From the NCBI RefSeq assembly GCF_900106565.1, contig NZ_FNNJ01000004.1:62001-126000 (forward strand): a stretch of DNA of 64,000 bases, given 5' to 3'. Positions within the stretch are counted from its first letter, which is position 1. Every line of letters starts with the position of its first letter. The notes below the pieces were generated by a model that had not been told where the DNA came from, ran no database searches, and worked only from the letters and a program-made list of their open reading frames with translations. Positions 8,634-16,316 of the stretch are shown here, piece after piece. The position numbers and the translations under genes are program-made. The DNA comes from Lutibacter oricola (lineage in GTDB: Bacteria; Bacteroidota; Bacteroidia; Flavobacteriales; Flavobacteriaceae).

Positions 8634-9044
8634 TTGAAAGTTGCAATAACAAGAAAAGAACATTTTAACTCAGCACATAGATTACACAACCCAAAGTGGT
8701 CAAATGAAAAAAATAAAGAAATTTTTGGAAAGTGCAATAATGTTAATTATCACGGTCATAATTACGATTTAGAAGTTAAGGTTATTGGGTATGTAGATGA
8801 GGAAACAGGTTATGTTATTGATACAAAATACTTATCTGAAATAATTAAAAGTAAGGTGTTGGAAAAATTTGATCACAAAAATTTGAATTTAGATGTTGAA
8901 GAATTTAAATTTTTGAATCCAACAGTCGAAAATATTGCAATATTGGTTTTTAGATTGTTAAGACCACACATTGAAAAAAAGTACGAATTAAAAATTAAAC
9001 TATATGAAACACCCAGAAACTTTGTCGAATATCCATACGAGTAA
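8634..9044 (+). CDS. 6-pyruvoyl-tetrahydropterin synthase family protein (PTPS-I motif)
   Basis: 136 aa, COG0720. Zinc ligands are H15 in HFNSAH and H40/H42 in HGHNYDLEV; the catalytic cysteine C34 gives CNNVNYHGH, i.e. C-x5-HGH. That spacing is the PTPS-I (tetrahydrobiopterin-type) motif; QueD proteins have C-x3-HGH and folate-type PTPS-III has E-x2-HGH. I chose the TTG at 8634 because the conserved KVAITRKEHFNSAH begins there and the predicted transcription start (about 8613) excludes the TTG at 8595. folE overlaps its 3' end by 41 bp, so the first two steps from GTP are coupled. Queuosine synthesis remains an alternative role. Confidence 0.85.
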   Translation: MKVAITRKEHFNSAHRLHNPKWSNEKNKEIFGKCNNVNYHGHNYDLEVKVIGYVDEETGYVIDTKYLSEIIKSKVLEKFDHKNLNLDVEEFKFLNPTVENIAILVFRLLRPHIEKKYELKIKLYETPRNFVEYPYE

Positions 9045-9705
9045 TAATGTTTTAGAAGGATTTTCTCTAGAGGAAATTGGTGACGACCATTTATATACAG
9101 GTTTAGAAACACCTTTAAAAAAGGATGCTTTTGAATTGTCTGATAATTTCAAAAAAGAGCAAATAGCTGATTTATTTGCTCAAATTATGGAAGTAATGGG
9201 ATTAGATTTGACTGATGATTCTTTAAAAGGAACTCCAAAAAGAGTCGCTAAAATGTATATAGATGAAATTTTTTCAGGGCTAAACCCTGCAAATAAACCA
9301 AAAATCGCATTGTTCGATAATAAGTATAAATACAATCAAATGTTGGTTGAAAAAAACATACAATTTTATTCTAATTGCGAGCACCATTTTGTTCCAATTT
9401 TTGGGAAAGTTCATGTTGCATATGTTTCGTCAGGAAAGGTAATTGGGCTTTCTAAAATTAATAGAATAGTTAAGTATTTTGCAAATAGACCACAAGTACA
9501 GGAAAGGTTAACAAATCAAATTGCAAAGGAATTAGAAAATATTTTAAATACTAAAGATATTGCCGTAATAGTTGACGCTAAACATTTGTGTGTAGCTTCA
9601 AGAGGTATTAAGGACGATTCTTCAGCAACAGTTACAAGTTATTATGGTGGTGTTTTTAAAAGCCAAGATAAAATTGTAGAGCTTCAAAACTATTTAAAGC
9701 TATAA
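9004..9705 (+). CDS. folE: GTP cyclohydrolase I FolE
   Basis: Converts GTP to 7,8-dihydroneopterin triphosphate, the precursor of folate and biopterins. 233 aa. The zinc ligands C125 and H128 are in NCEHHFVP and C196 is in HLCVASRG. The core begins near LTDDSLKGTPKRVAKM. The first 25-30 residues overlap the PTPS gene by 41 bp and are not conserved-looking, so the true start could be slightly downstream (for example the TTG at 9022). Proximity to a photolyase makes sense, since many photolyases use a folate antenna; with the PTPS-I gene it could also feed tetrahydrobiopterin. Confidence 0.95.
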   Translation: MKHPETLSNIHTSNNVLEGFSLEEIGDDHLYTGLETPLKKDAFELSDNFKKEQIADLFAQIMEVMGLDLTDDSLKGTPKRVAKMYIDEIFSGLNPANKPKIALFDNKYKYNQMLVEKNIQFYSNCEHHFVPIFGKVHVAYVSSGKVIGLSKINRIVKYFANRPQVQERLTNQIAKELENILNTKDIAVIVDAKHLCVASRGIKDDSSATVTSYYGGVFKSQDKIVELQNYLKL

Positions 9706-9722
9706 GTTAAAGTTTAATTTTC

Positions 9723-9730
9723 TATGTTTG
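9723..9730 (+). promoter_or_regulatory. Possible -7 box before the glutathione peroxidase gene
   Basis: TATGTTTG matches TAnnTTTG exactly in the 69-bp gap after folE. No convincing TTG lies 19-21 bp upstream, so promoter activity is uncertain and the gene may be read through from folE. Confidence 0.3.
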
Positions 9731-9774
9731 AATAATTATTTTAAATTAAGAACTTAACTAAAAAAATATTAAAT

Positions 9775-10335
9775 ATGAAAGTTATAGGAATTATATCAAG
9801 TTTAATTATTTCAATTGCGCTTATGGTGCAGCCAAATTCAAAAAAAAATACTATGGAAAAAACACCGTCTATGTATCAAATTTCAATAAAGAGTATTGCA
9901 GGAGAAAAAATAGATTTTGAAAGTTTTAAAGGGAAAAAAATATTGTTTGTAAATACAGCTTCAAAATGTGGTTTTACAAAACAGTATGAAGATTTAGAAA
10001 AATTACATAAAGCCTATAAAGATAAATTAGTGGTAATTGGTGTACCTTGTAATCAGTTTGGAGGTCAGGAGCCAGGAACTTTGTCGGAAATTCAATCGTT
10101 TTGTGAGGTTAACTATGGTGTAACATTTTTAATGACTGAAAAAATTGATGTAAAAGGTGAAAACCAACACCCGCTATATGCTTGGTTAACTAATAAAGAA
10201 AAAAATGGTGTAAAAAGTTCTAGTGTTAAATGGAATTTTCAAAAGTATTTAATAGATGAAAACGGAAGTTTTATTGATTACTATTATTCGATTACAAAAC
10301 CTATGAGCTCTAAAATATTAAATCATTTAAAATAG
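9775..10335 (+). CDS. Glutathione peroxidase family thiol peroxidase, exported
   Basis: 186 aa. Reduces hydrogen peroxide or lipid hydroperoxides; bacterial cysteine-type members usually take electrons from thioredoxin. The peroxidatic cysteine is C65 in NTASKCGFT; the glutamine and tryptophan of the catalytic set are in NQFGGQEPG (about 98-106) and WNFQKYL (about 154). An N-terminal hydrophobic stretch (residues 4-18) suggests export to the periplasm or membrane anchoring. The next gene starts 1 base after the stop. The location downstream of folE and before tspO fits defence against photo-oxidative damage. Confidence 0.93.
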   Translation: MKVIGIISSLIISIALMVQPNSKKNTMEKTPSMYQISIKSIAGEKIDFESFKGKKILFVNTASKCGFTKQYEDLEKLHKAYKDKLVVIGVPCNQFGGQEPGTLSEIQSFCEVNYGVTFLMTEKIDVKGENQHPLYAWLTNKEKNGVKSSSVKWNFQKYLIDENGSFIDYYYSITKPMSSKILNHLK

Positions 10336-10336
10336 A

Positions 10337-10801
10337 GTGAGTACACATATACAATACATAATATTGTTTTTAATTTTAAATTTTGGTGCATTAGCTATTG
10401 GAAGTTATTTAATGAATAACGGCCCGCAAGCTAATTGGTATCTAAATTTAAATAGAGCTCCTTGGACACCTCCTGGATGGTTTTTTGGAGTTGCTTGGAG
10501 TACTATTATGGTTTGTTTTTCATTTTATTTAGCTCATTTATTGGTTTTAAAACCAGGTGTTACATTTTGGATAGTATTTTTAATTCAATTTGTATTAAAT
10601 ATAGCATGGAATTACATTTTTTTTAATCAACGCCATTTGGGTTTTGGTTTGTTAGAAATTATTTTATTAACCGCTGTAATTGGGTATTATCTATTTCAAT
10701 TTGGTAATGGTTTGGGAGTTAAATCTTGGTTAATAGTGCCTTATTTTATATGGTTGATAATTGCAACAAGTTTAAATGGTTATGTCTATTTTAAAAATTA
10801 A
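10337..10801 (+). CDS. tspO: TspO/MBR tryptophan-rich membrane protein
   Basis: 154 aa with five hydrophobic helices and the family motifs NRAPWTPPGWFFGVAWS (residues about 34-50) and LNIAWNYIFFNQRH. TspO binds porphyrins and is linked in bacteria to light- and oxygen-dependent regulation and tetrapyrrole photodegradation. The start is GTG at 10337, one base after the peroxidase stop; no ATG is better placed. It is followed after 3 bp by an SRPBCC protein, so peroxidase, TspO, SRPBCC and probably CIA30 form one transcription unit in this light-stress region. Confidence 0.95.
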   Translation: MSTHIQYIILFLILNFGALAIGSYLMNNGPQANWYLNLNRAPWTPPGWFFGVAWSTIMVCFSFYLAHLLVLKPGVTFWIVFLIQFVLNIAWNYIFFNQRHLGFGLLEIILLTAVIGYYLFQFGNGLGVKSWLIVPYFIWLIIATSLNGYVYFKN

Positions 10802-10804
10802 AAA

Positions 10805-11287
10805 ATGAATTTTAGTACAAAAGGAACAGTATATAGATTATCATCAAAACAAAAATTACCTATAACATTAAATGAAGCTTGGGATTTTTTGTCTAGCCCA
10901 GGCAATTTAAAAGAGATAACTCCTGCTTATATGAGTTTTGATATTATTTCTGGTGATGAAAGATCTTTGTACGCAGGGCAAATAATACAATACATTGTAA
11001 CTCCTATTTTAGGAATCAAAACTAATTGGGTAACAGAGATTACTCACGTAGTAAATAAACACTATTTTGTTGATGAGCAACGATTTGGGCCTTATTCTCT
11101 TTGGCATCATAAACATTTTATTAAAGAAATTGAAGGTGGTGTAGAAATGGAGGATATTATTGATTATAAAATTCCATTTGGTTTTATAGGAAGATTGGTT
11201 CACCCTTTTTTAGTGAAGCCAAAACTTGTTGAAATTTTTAATCACAGAACAAAAAAGTTAAACGAACTATTTGGCGAGTTTAACTAA
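10805..11287 (+). CDS. SRPBCC (START-like) ligand-binding protein
   Basis: 160 aa, full length for the polyketide-cyclase/START-like superfamily. N-terminal SSKQKLPITLNEAWDFLSSP and central FGPYSLWHHKHFIKEI are typical of the YfiC/cell-division-inhibitor-like SRPBCC proteins that are found beside SDR and photolyase genes in other bacteria. It probably binds a hydrophobic ligand in a deep pocket; the ligand is unknown. It begins 3 bp after tspO. No signal peptide, so cytosolic. Confidence 0.85.
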   Translation: MNFSTKGTVYRLSSKQKLPITLNEAWDFLSSPGNLKEITPAYMSFDIISGDERSLYAGQIIQYIVTPILGIKTNWVTEITHVVNKHYFVDEQRFGPYSLWHHKHFIKEIEGGVEMEDIIDYKIPFGFIGRLVHPFLVKPKLVEIFNHRTKKLNELFGEFN

Positions 11288-11316
11288 AACACTTTAAACT
11301 TTAATTGTAGAGTATT

Positions 11317-11814
11317 ATGAATACATCTTTATTATTTGATTTTAGTAAACATTCTAATATTGAAAATTGGACCACGGTAAATGATGTAGTTATGGGTGGT
11401 ATGTCCCAAAGTAACTTTAGATATAATAGTAATGGTAAAGGAGTTTTTGCAGGAAAAGTATCTTTAGAGAATAACGGTGGGTTTTCTTTACTAAGAGGTA
11501 GAATTGATGTAGTAGAAATTAACACCTATAAATTTATTAAGCTTTATTTAAAAGGAGATAATAAAAAATATCAATTCAGGGTAAAATCAAGTATAACTGA
11601 TAATTTTGCTTTTAAAACAACATTTCTAACTTCAAATAGAGATGAGATTATAAAAATTTCAATTAAGGATTTAGTTCCTTATTATAGAGGGCGAAAGGTT
11701 CTAGAGCCAGTTAGTCTTAATAATAGAATTGAAGAAATAGGTTTTTTAATTGCAAATAAAGAGAATGAAGAATTCGAATTACAAATTAGTAAAATAGAAT
11801 TGTCAAAAATTTAG
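11317..11814 (+). CDS. CIA30-family (NDUFAF1-like) protein
   Basis: 165 aa. The motif WTTVNDVVMGGMSQSNF near the N-terminus and GGFSLLRGR are diagnostic of the CIA30 galactose-binding-like fold. In mitochondria CIA30 assists complex I assembly; the bacterial relatives are of uncertain function and often sit beside photolyase or redox genes. It follows the SRPBCC gene after 29 bp and is the last gene of the presumed operon. A chaperone-like or carbohydrate-binding role in the stress response is inference. Confidence 0.88.
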   Translation: MNTSLLFDFSKHSNIENWTTVNDVVMGGMSQSNFRYNSNGKGVFAGKVSLENNGGFSLLRGRIDVVEINTYKFIKLYLKGDNKKYQFRVKSSITDNFAFKTTFLTSNRDEIIKISIKDLVPYYRGRKVLEPVSLNNRIEEIGFLIANKENEEFELQISKIELSKI

Positions 11815-12278
11815 TTGCTATATCTATTTGCAATTTCAACTCTTGAGTTTTTAAAAAATGCATTGATATTGCTAAAGAAATCAGCTTTTTATTGGAATAT
11901 AGTCAATTAAGAGTGTTCAATTTAATTTGTTAAAAATTGAATAAAATCTTCACTTGTGTGTTATTATAATAATTCATAAAATAATACTATTAAGTCTTTA
12001 ATTGGAAGAAATTTAGGTGTTAATACATTGTTAATTTTGTTACTTACATTACTAAAATTGATTAACCAGTTTGGTAAACCAGATGAAAATCAAGTGTTTA
12101 TCAATGCTGTTTAAAACTATTCTAAATAATTAAATCAATTTTTTTACTGATATATATCAGTATAAATCTTGGTTCAATCCTATAAATTAGCAGTACTTAA
12201 ATAAATAATTGAATTAAATAATTTGTAACAATTCCATAAATACGTACAGCAAATTATTTTATGTAAATACAAAATATA
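11815..12278. other. 464-bp intergenic region with a possible gene remnant
   Basis: No complete gene is visible. Frame +1 from 11980 to 12114 is open for 45 codons without a start and ends in a plausible coding-like stretch (LKLINQFGKPDENQVFINAV, then TAA). I do not recognise it; it could be the end of a decayed gene. The region also contains an 18-bp palindrome upstream of nifJ, listed separately. Confidence 0.4.
12145..12162. promoter_or_regulatory. 18-bp perfect palindrome resembling a CRP/FNR-family box
   Basis: TACTGATATATATCAGTA is a perfect palindrome 117 bp before the nifJ start. Its core TGAT-ATAT-ATCA matches the FNR half-sites TTGAT-N4-ATCAA with one symmetrical change in each arm (C/G instead of T/A at the outer base). 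An oxygen- or redox-responsive regulator upstream of an oxygen-sensitive oxidoreductase would be logical; binding is inferred. Confidence 0.5.
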
Positions 12279-15200
12279 ATGAAATCAGAAACTAAAAAGT
12301 TAATTTGTGATGCTAATGAGGCTGTAGCTAGAGTAGCACATAAAACTAATGAAGTTTGTGCTATTTATCCAATTACACCAGCTTCTCCTATGGGAGAACA
12401 TGTAGATGTTTATAGTGCAAAAGGAGAAAAAAACATTTGGAACGATGTTCCTAGAATTGTTGAAATGCAGAGTGAAGCTGGTGCAGCAGGTACTGTTCAC
12501 GGATCTTTACAAGGTGGAGCTTTAACAACTACATTTACAGCATCTCAGGGGTTATTATTAATGATACCTAATATGTATAAAATGGCTGGTGAATTATTAC
12601 CAACTGTAATACATGTAGCCGCAAGAACTATTGCAACTCACGCATTATCTATTTTTGGAGATCATTCAGATGTTATGGCGGCACGTCAAACAGGATTTTC
12701 TATGTTATTTGGTGGGTCGGTTCAAGAAGCACACGATTTTGCTTTAATTGCTCAAGTAGCTGCATTAAAAAGTAAGGTTCCGTTTATGAACATTTTTGAC
12801 GGATTTAGAACTTCACATGAAATTTCTAAAATTGATGCAATTTCTGATGATGTAATAAAAGCAATGATGCCAGAAGAGGAAATAATGAAACTTAAAAAGA
12901 ATTCATTAGATCCAGATAATCCTGTATTAAGAGGTACAGCACAAAACCCAGATGTATTTTTCCAAGCTCGTGAAGCAGCTAATAAATATTACGAAAAAGT
13001 TCCAGAAATAGTACAAGATACTATGGATGAATTTTATGAGCATACAGGAAGAAAATATAGTTTATTCTATTATGTTGGTCATCCTGAAGCTGAAAAAGTA
13101 GTTGTAGTTATGGGGTCTGGTCAAGGACCAGTAATGGAAACTATTGATACTTTAGTTGAAAAAGGAGAAAAAGTTGGAGCATTATTTGTAAGATTATACC
13201 GTCCGTTCTCTGTAAGCGACTTTATTGAGCAAATGCCAAAAACAGTTAAAAAAGTAGCTGTATTAGATAGAACTAAAGAGCCAGGAAGTGTTGGAGAACC
13301 TCTTTATCAAGATGTTGTTACTTCTTATGTTGAATTAGGTGATGATATGCCTTCAATTGTTGGTGGTCGTTATGGTCTTTCATCAAAAGAATTTACACCA
13401 ACTATGGTTAAAGGTATTTTTGATGAATTAGAAAATAATTCACCTAAAAACCACTTTACAATTGGTATTAATGATGATGTAACACATACAAGTTTACCTT
13501 ACGAGCCAGGTTTCCAAACTAAAAAATCTACATTTAACTGTATGTTCTACGGTTTAGGATCTGATGGTACTGTTGGTGCTAATAAAAACTCAATTAAAAT
13601 TATTGGTGAAACAACTGATAATTATGTTCAAGGATATTTTGTATATGACTCTAAAAAAGCAGGTGCGCAAACAGTTTCTCACTTACGTTTTGGACCAGAA
13701 CCAATTTATTCTTCATATTTAATTACAACGGCAAACTTTATTGCTTGTCACCAATTTAACTTTATTCAGAAGTATGATGTATTAGGTCATATTAAAGAAG
13801 GTGGTACATTCTTATTAAATTCACCTTACGATAAATATAAAGTTTGGACAGAGTTACCAAGTTCAATGCAACAAACTATTATAGATAAAAACATTGAGTT
13901 TTATGTAGTAGATGCAACTAAAGTAGCGCAAGATGCTAAATTAGGAAAACGTACAAATACAGTATTACAAACTTGTTTCTTTGCTATTTCGGGTGTTCTT
14001 CCAAAAGATGAAGCAATTAAGAAAATTAAAGAAGCAATTGTAAAATCATACTCTAAAAAAGGTGATGCTGTAGTTCAAATGAACTTTAACGCGGTAGATA
14101 AATCATTAGAAAACTTACAAAAAGTTGAGTATCCTCGTCATATAACTAACGAAGATGGTTTATTACCAATGATGAATGAGAAAGCTGATGATTTTGTAAA
14201 AGAAATTTTAGGTACAATTTTAGCTGGTAATGGAGATTCTCTTCCGGTAAGTGCTTTTGCACCAGATGGAACATTCCCTACTGGAACTACTCAATATGAA
14301 AAACGTGGTATTGCTGATGCGGTTCCAACTTGGGATGATGCAGATTTATGTACACAATGTAACAAATGTGTTAACATTTGTCCGCACGCAGCAATTAGAG
14401 CAAAAGTGGTATCTAACGATATTTTAGCGGATGCTCCAGAAGGATTAAAATCTGTACCAGCAAAAGGAAGACCTTTTAATAAAGAAACTGAAAGTTACGT
14501 TTTACAAGTTTCTCCTCAAGATTGTACAGGATGTGATTTATGTGTTCAAGTATGTCCTGCAGAAAGTAAAGAGGTTGAAGGTTTATTTGCAATTAACTTG
14601 CATAAAAAATTAGAGGTAGAAGAAGTAGAAGATAAAAACTGGGATTACTTTATTGATTTACCAGATTACGACAGAAAAGAACTTAAAACGAGTACAGTTA
14701 AAGGTTCTCAATTCTTAGAGCCATTATTCGAGTTCTCTGGAGCTTGTTCTGGTTGTGGTGAAACACCTTATATTAAGTTAATTACTCAATTATATGGAGA
14801 TAGCATTATGATTGCTAATGCAACAGGATGTTCTTCAATTTATGGAGGTAACTTACCAACTACACCTTATACAACTAACAAAGATGGTCGTGGACCAGCT
14901 TGGGCAAACTCTTTATTTGAAGATAATGCAGAGTTTGGTTTAGGTATGCAGTTAGCATTAACTAAAAAGCAAGAAATTGCTGCAGGTTTATTAAAAGGTT
15001 TAGAAAGTAAAGTAGGTGAAACTTTAGTAAATGATATTCTTTCAAATACTGAAGAAACTGAAACTTTAAAAGAACTTAAATTAGATCATATTTCAGAATT
15101 AAATGAAAAATTAGATTTAATTTCTACTCCAGAATCTAAAAAACTAAGAAACTTATCTGAGTATCTACGTAAAAAAGCGGTTTGGATATTTGGTGGAGAC

Positions 15201-15809
15201 GGTTGGGCTTATGACATCGGTTACGGTGGTGTAGATCACGTTTTAGCATCTGGCGAGAATATTAATATTTTAGTAATGGATACTGAAATTTATTCAAACA
15301 CAGGTGGTCAAGCTTCTAAAGCAACACCACTTGGGGCAAGTGCTAAGTTTGCAATGAATGGTAAACCAAGCAACAAGAAAAGTTTAGCTTTACAAGCAGT
15401 ATCTTATGGTAATGTTTATGTAGCTCAAATTGCAATTGGAGCAAAAGATATGCAAACATTAAAGGCTATTGAAGAAGCAGCAGCTTACCCAGGACCTTCA
15501 ATAATTATTGCATACTCACATTGTGGTGATCACGGTTACGATTTAAAATATGGAGCAGCTCACCAAGAAAAAGCAATTGAAACTGGTTACTGGCCATTAT
15601 TTAGATTCAATCCTTTAGCACCTAAAGGAAAGAAATTTAAATTAGATTCTAAAGCACCATCAGCACCATTAGAAGAGTTTATGTATCAAGAAACTCGTTT
15701 TACTAGAGTAGTAAAAGAAGATGCTGAAAGAGGTAAAATGTTATTAGAACAAGCTCAAGAACAAGTTGATGTTCAATGGGAAAGATTAGAATTATATAAG
15801 AATTTATAA
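12279..15809 (+). CDS. nifJ: Pyruvate:ferredoxin (flavodoxin) oxidoreductase NifJ
   Basis: Oxidatively decarboxylates pyruvate to acetyl-CoA and CO2 while reducing ferredoxin or flavodoxin. 1176 aa single-chain enzyme with all domains in order: N-terminal pyruvate domain (YPITPASPMGEHVD), transketolase-like domain II, the gamma domain, a ferredoxin-like insert with two 4Fe-4S motifs CTQCNKCVNICP (about 691) and CTGCDLCVQVCP (about 749), and the C-terminal TPP domain (GDGWAYDIGYGG about 974, SNTGGQASKATP about 1006). Cluster ligands C823 and C826 are in CSGCGE. It is monocistronic or nearly so, with a strong terminator downstream. The enzyme is oxygen-sensitive in most bacteria, suggesting low-oxygen growth. 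Confidence 0.97.
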   Translation: MKSETKKLICDANEAVARVAHKTNEVCAIYPITPASPMGEHVDVYSAKGEKNIWNDVPRIVEMQSEAGAAGTVHGSLQGGALTTTFTASQGLLLMIPNMYKMAGELLPTVIHVAARTIATHALSIFGDHSDVMAARQTGFSMLFGGSVQEAHDFALIAQVAALKSKVPFMNIFDGFRTSHEISKIDAISDDVIKAMMPEEEIMKLKKNSLDPDNPVLRGTAQNPDVFFQAREAANKYYEKVPEIVQDTMDEFYEHTGRKYSLFYYVGHPEAEKVVVVMGSGQGPVMETIDTLVEKGEKVGALFVRLYRPFSVSDFIEQMPKTVKKVAVLDRTKEPGSVGEPLYQDVVTSYVELGDDMPSIVGGRYGLSSKEFTPTMVKGIFDELENNSPKNHFTIGINDDVTHTSLPYEPGFQTKKSTFNCMFYGLGSDGTVGANKNSIKIIGETTDNYVQGYFVYDSKKAGAQTVSHLRFGPEPIYSSYLITTANFIACHQFNFIQKYDVLGHIKEGGTFLLNSPYDKYKVWTELPSSMQQTIIDKNIEFYVVDATKVAQDAKLGKRTNTVLQTCFFAISGVLPKDEAIKKIKEAIVKSYSKKGDAVVQMNFNAVDKSLENLQKVEYPRHITNEDGLLPMMNEKADDFVKEILGTILAGNGDSLPVSAFAPDGTFPTGTTQYEKRGIADAVPTWDDADLCTQCNKCVNICPHAAIRAKVVSNDILADAPEGLKSVPAKGRPFNKETESYVLQVSPQDCTGCDLCVQVCPAESKEVEGLFAINLHKKLEVEEVEDKNWDYFIDLPDYDRKELKTSTVKGSQFLEPLFEFSGACSGCGETPYIKLITQLYGDSIMIANATGCSSIYGGNLPTTPYTTNKDGRGPAWANSLFEDNAEFGLGMQLALTKKQEIAAGLLKGLESKVGETLVNDILSNTEETETLKELKLDHISELNEKLDLISTPESKKLRNLSEYLRKKAVWIFGGDGWAYDIGYGGVDHVLASGENINILVMDTEIYSNTGGQASKATPLGASAKFAMNGKPSNKKSLALQAVSYGNVYVAQIAIGAKDMQTLKAIEEAAAYPGPSIIIAYSHCGDHGYDLKYGAAHQEKAIETGYWPLFRFNPLAPKGKKFKLDSKAPSAPLEEFMYQETRFTRVVKEDAERGKMLLEQAQEQVDVQWERLELYKNL

Positions 15810-15824
15810 TTTTTAATAATAGTA

Positions 15825-15860
15825 AAAGTGCTGAACAGAAATGTTCGGCACTTTTTTTTT
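15825..15860 (+). terminator. Rho-independent terminator of nifJ
   Basis: Stem AAAGTGCTGAACA (15825-15837) pairs with TGTTCGGCACTTT (15842-15854) with one G-U pair around a GAAA loop, followed by a run of T. It separates nifJ from the HEPN gene. Confidence 0.9.
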
Positions 15861-15878
15861 AACTTTTAATTAAATCAT

Positions 15879-16253
15879 ATGGAAACTAGAGCAAAAGCTT
15901 TTTTTAAAGAAGCAAATAAAAAATTAAATTTAGCAAAGGAAGAATTATTTAAACCATCTGAAAATTTATTAAGTTATTCGGTTTGTAAAAATTCGCAATT
16001 TGCCATAGAGAATTATTTAAAAGGTTTTTTAATTAAGAATGGTGTTAAGCTAGAAAAAGAAGAAACTATCGAAAATTTAATGCAGAAGTGCATTGAAGTA
16101 GATAAAGATTTTCAAAAAATAGATTTAACTGCAATTAGCTGTAAAGGCTCTAAAATTGATTCTAGATATTGTGCTGAAATTGAAACAGTAAGTGCTTGTT
16201 ACGATGCCGCAGATCAAATAGATACCTATTTAAATAAAATAAAAGCGATATAA
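15879..16253 (+). CDS. HEPN-domain protein
   Basis: 124 aa, all helical, with the HEPN pattern: N-terminal AFFKEANKKLNLAKEEL, central NSQFAIENYLKGFLI (helix 2) and C-terminal SRYCAEIETVSACYDAADQI. HEPN domains bind nucleotides or act as RNases, usually in toxin-antitoxin pairs with MNT nucleotidyltransferases. Here no partner gene is adjacent and the RNase motif R-x4-6-H is absent, so a non-nuclease, scaffold-like role is more likely. It begins 18 bp after the nifJ terminator and ends 63 bp before the GlmU-like gene, which has its own promoter. Function not established. Confidence 0.75.
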   Translation: METRAKAFFKEANKKLNLAKEELFKPSENLLSYSVCKNSQFAIENYLKGFLIKNGVKLEKEETIENLMQKCIEVDKDFQKIDLTAISCKGSKIDSRYCAEIETVSACYDAADQIDTYLNKIKAI

Positions 16254-16268
16254 TCTAGCTTTTTTTCA

Positions 16269-16299
16269 TTTGACATCGTAAAAACTTACCTTACATTTG
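16269..16299 (+). promoter_or_regulatory. Consensus Bacteroidetes promoter for the GlmU-like gene
   Basis: TTTG at 16269-16272, exactly 19 bp of spacer, then TACATTTG at 16292-16299, a full match to TTTG-N19-TAnnTTTG. Predicted start of transcription is near 16305, 12 bases before the ATG, so the leader is very short. Confidence 0.75.
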
Positions 16300-16316
16300 T
16301 TTAAAACAGTAATACT

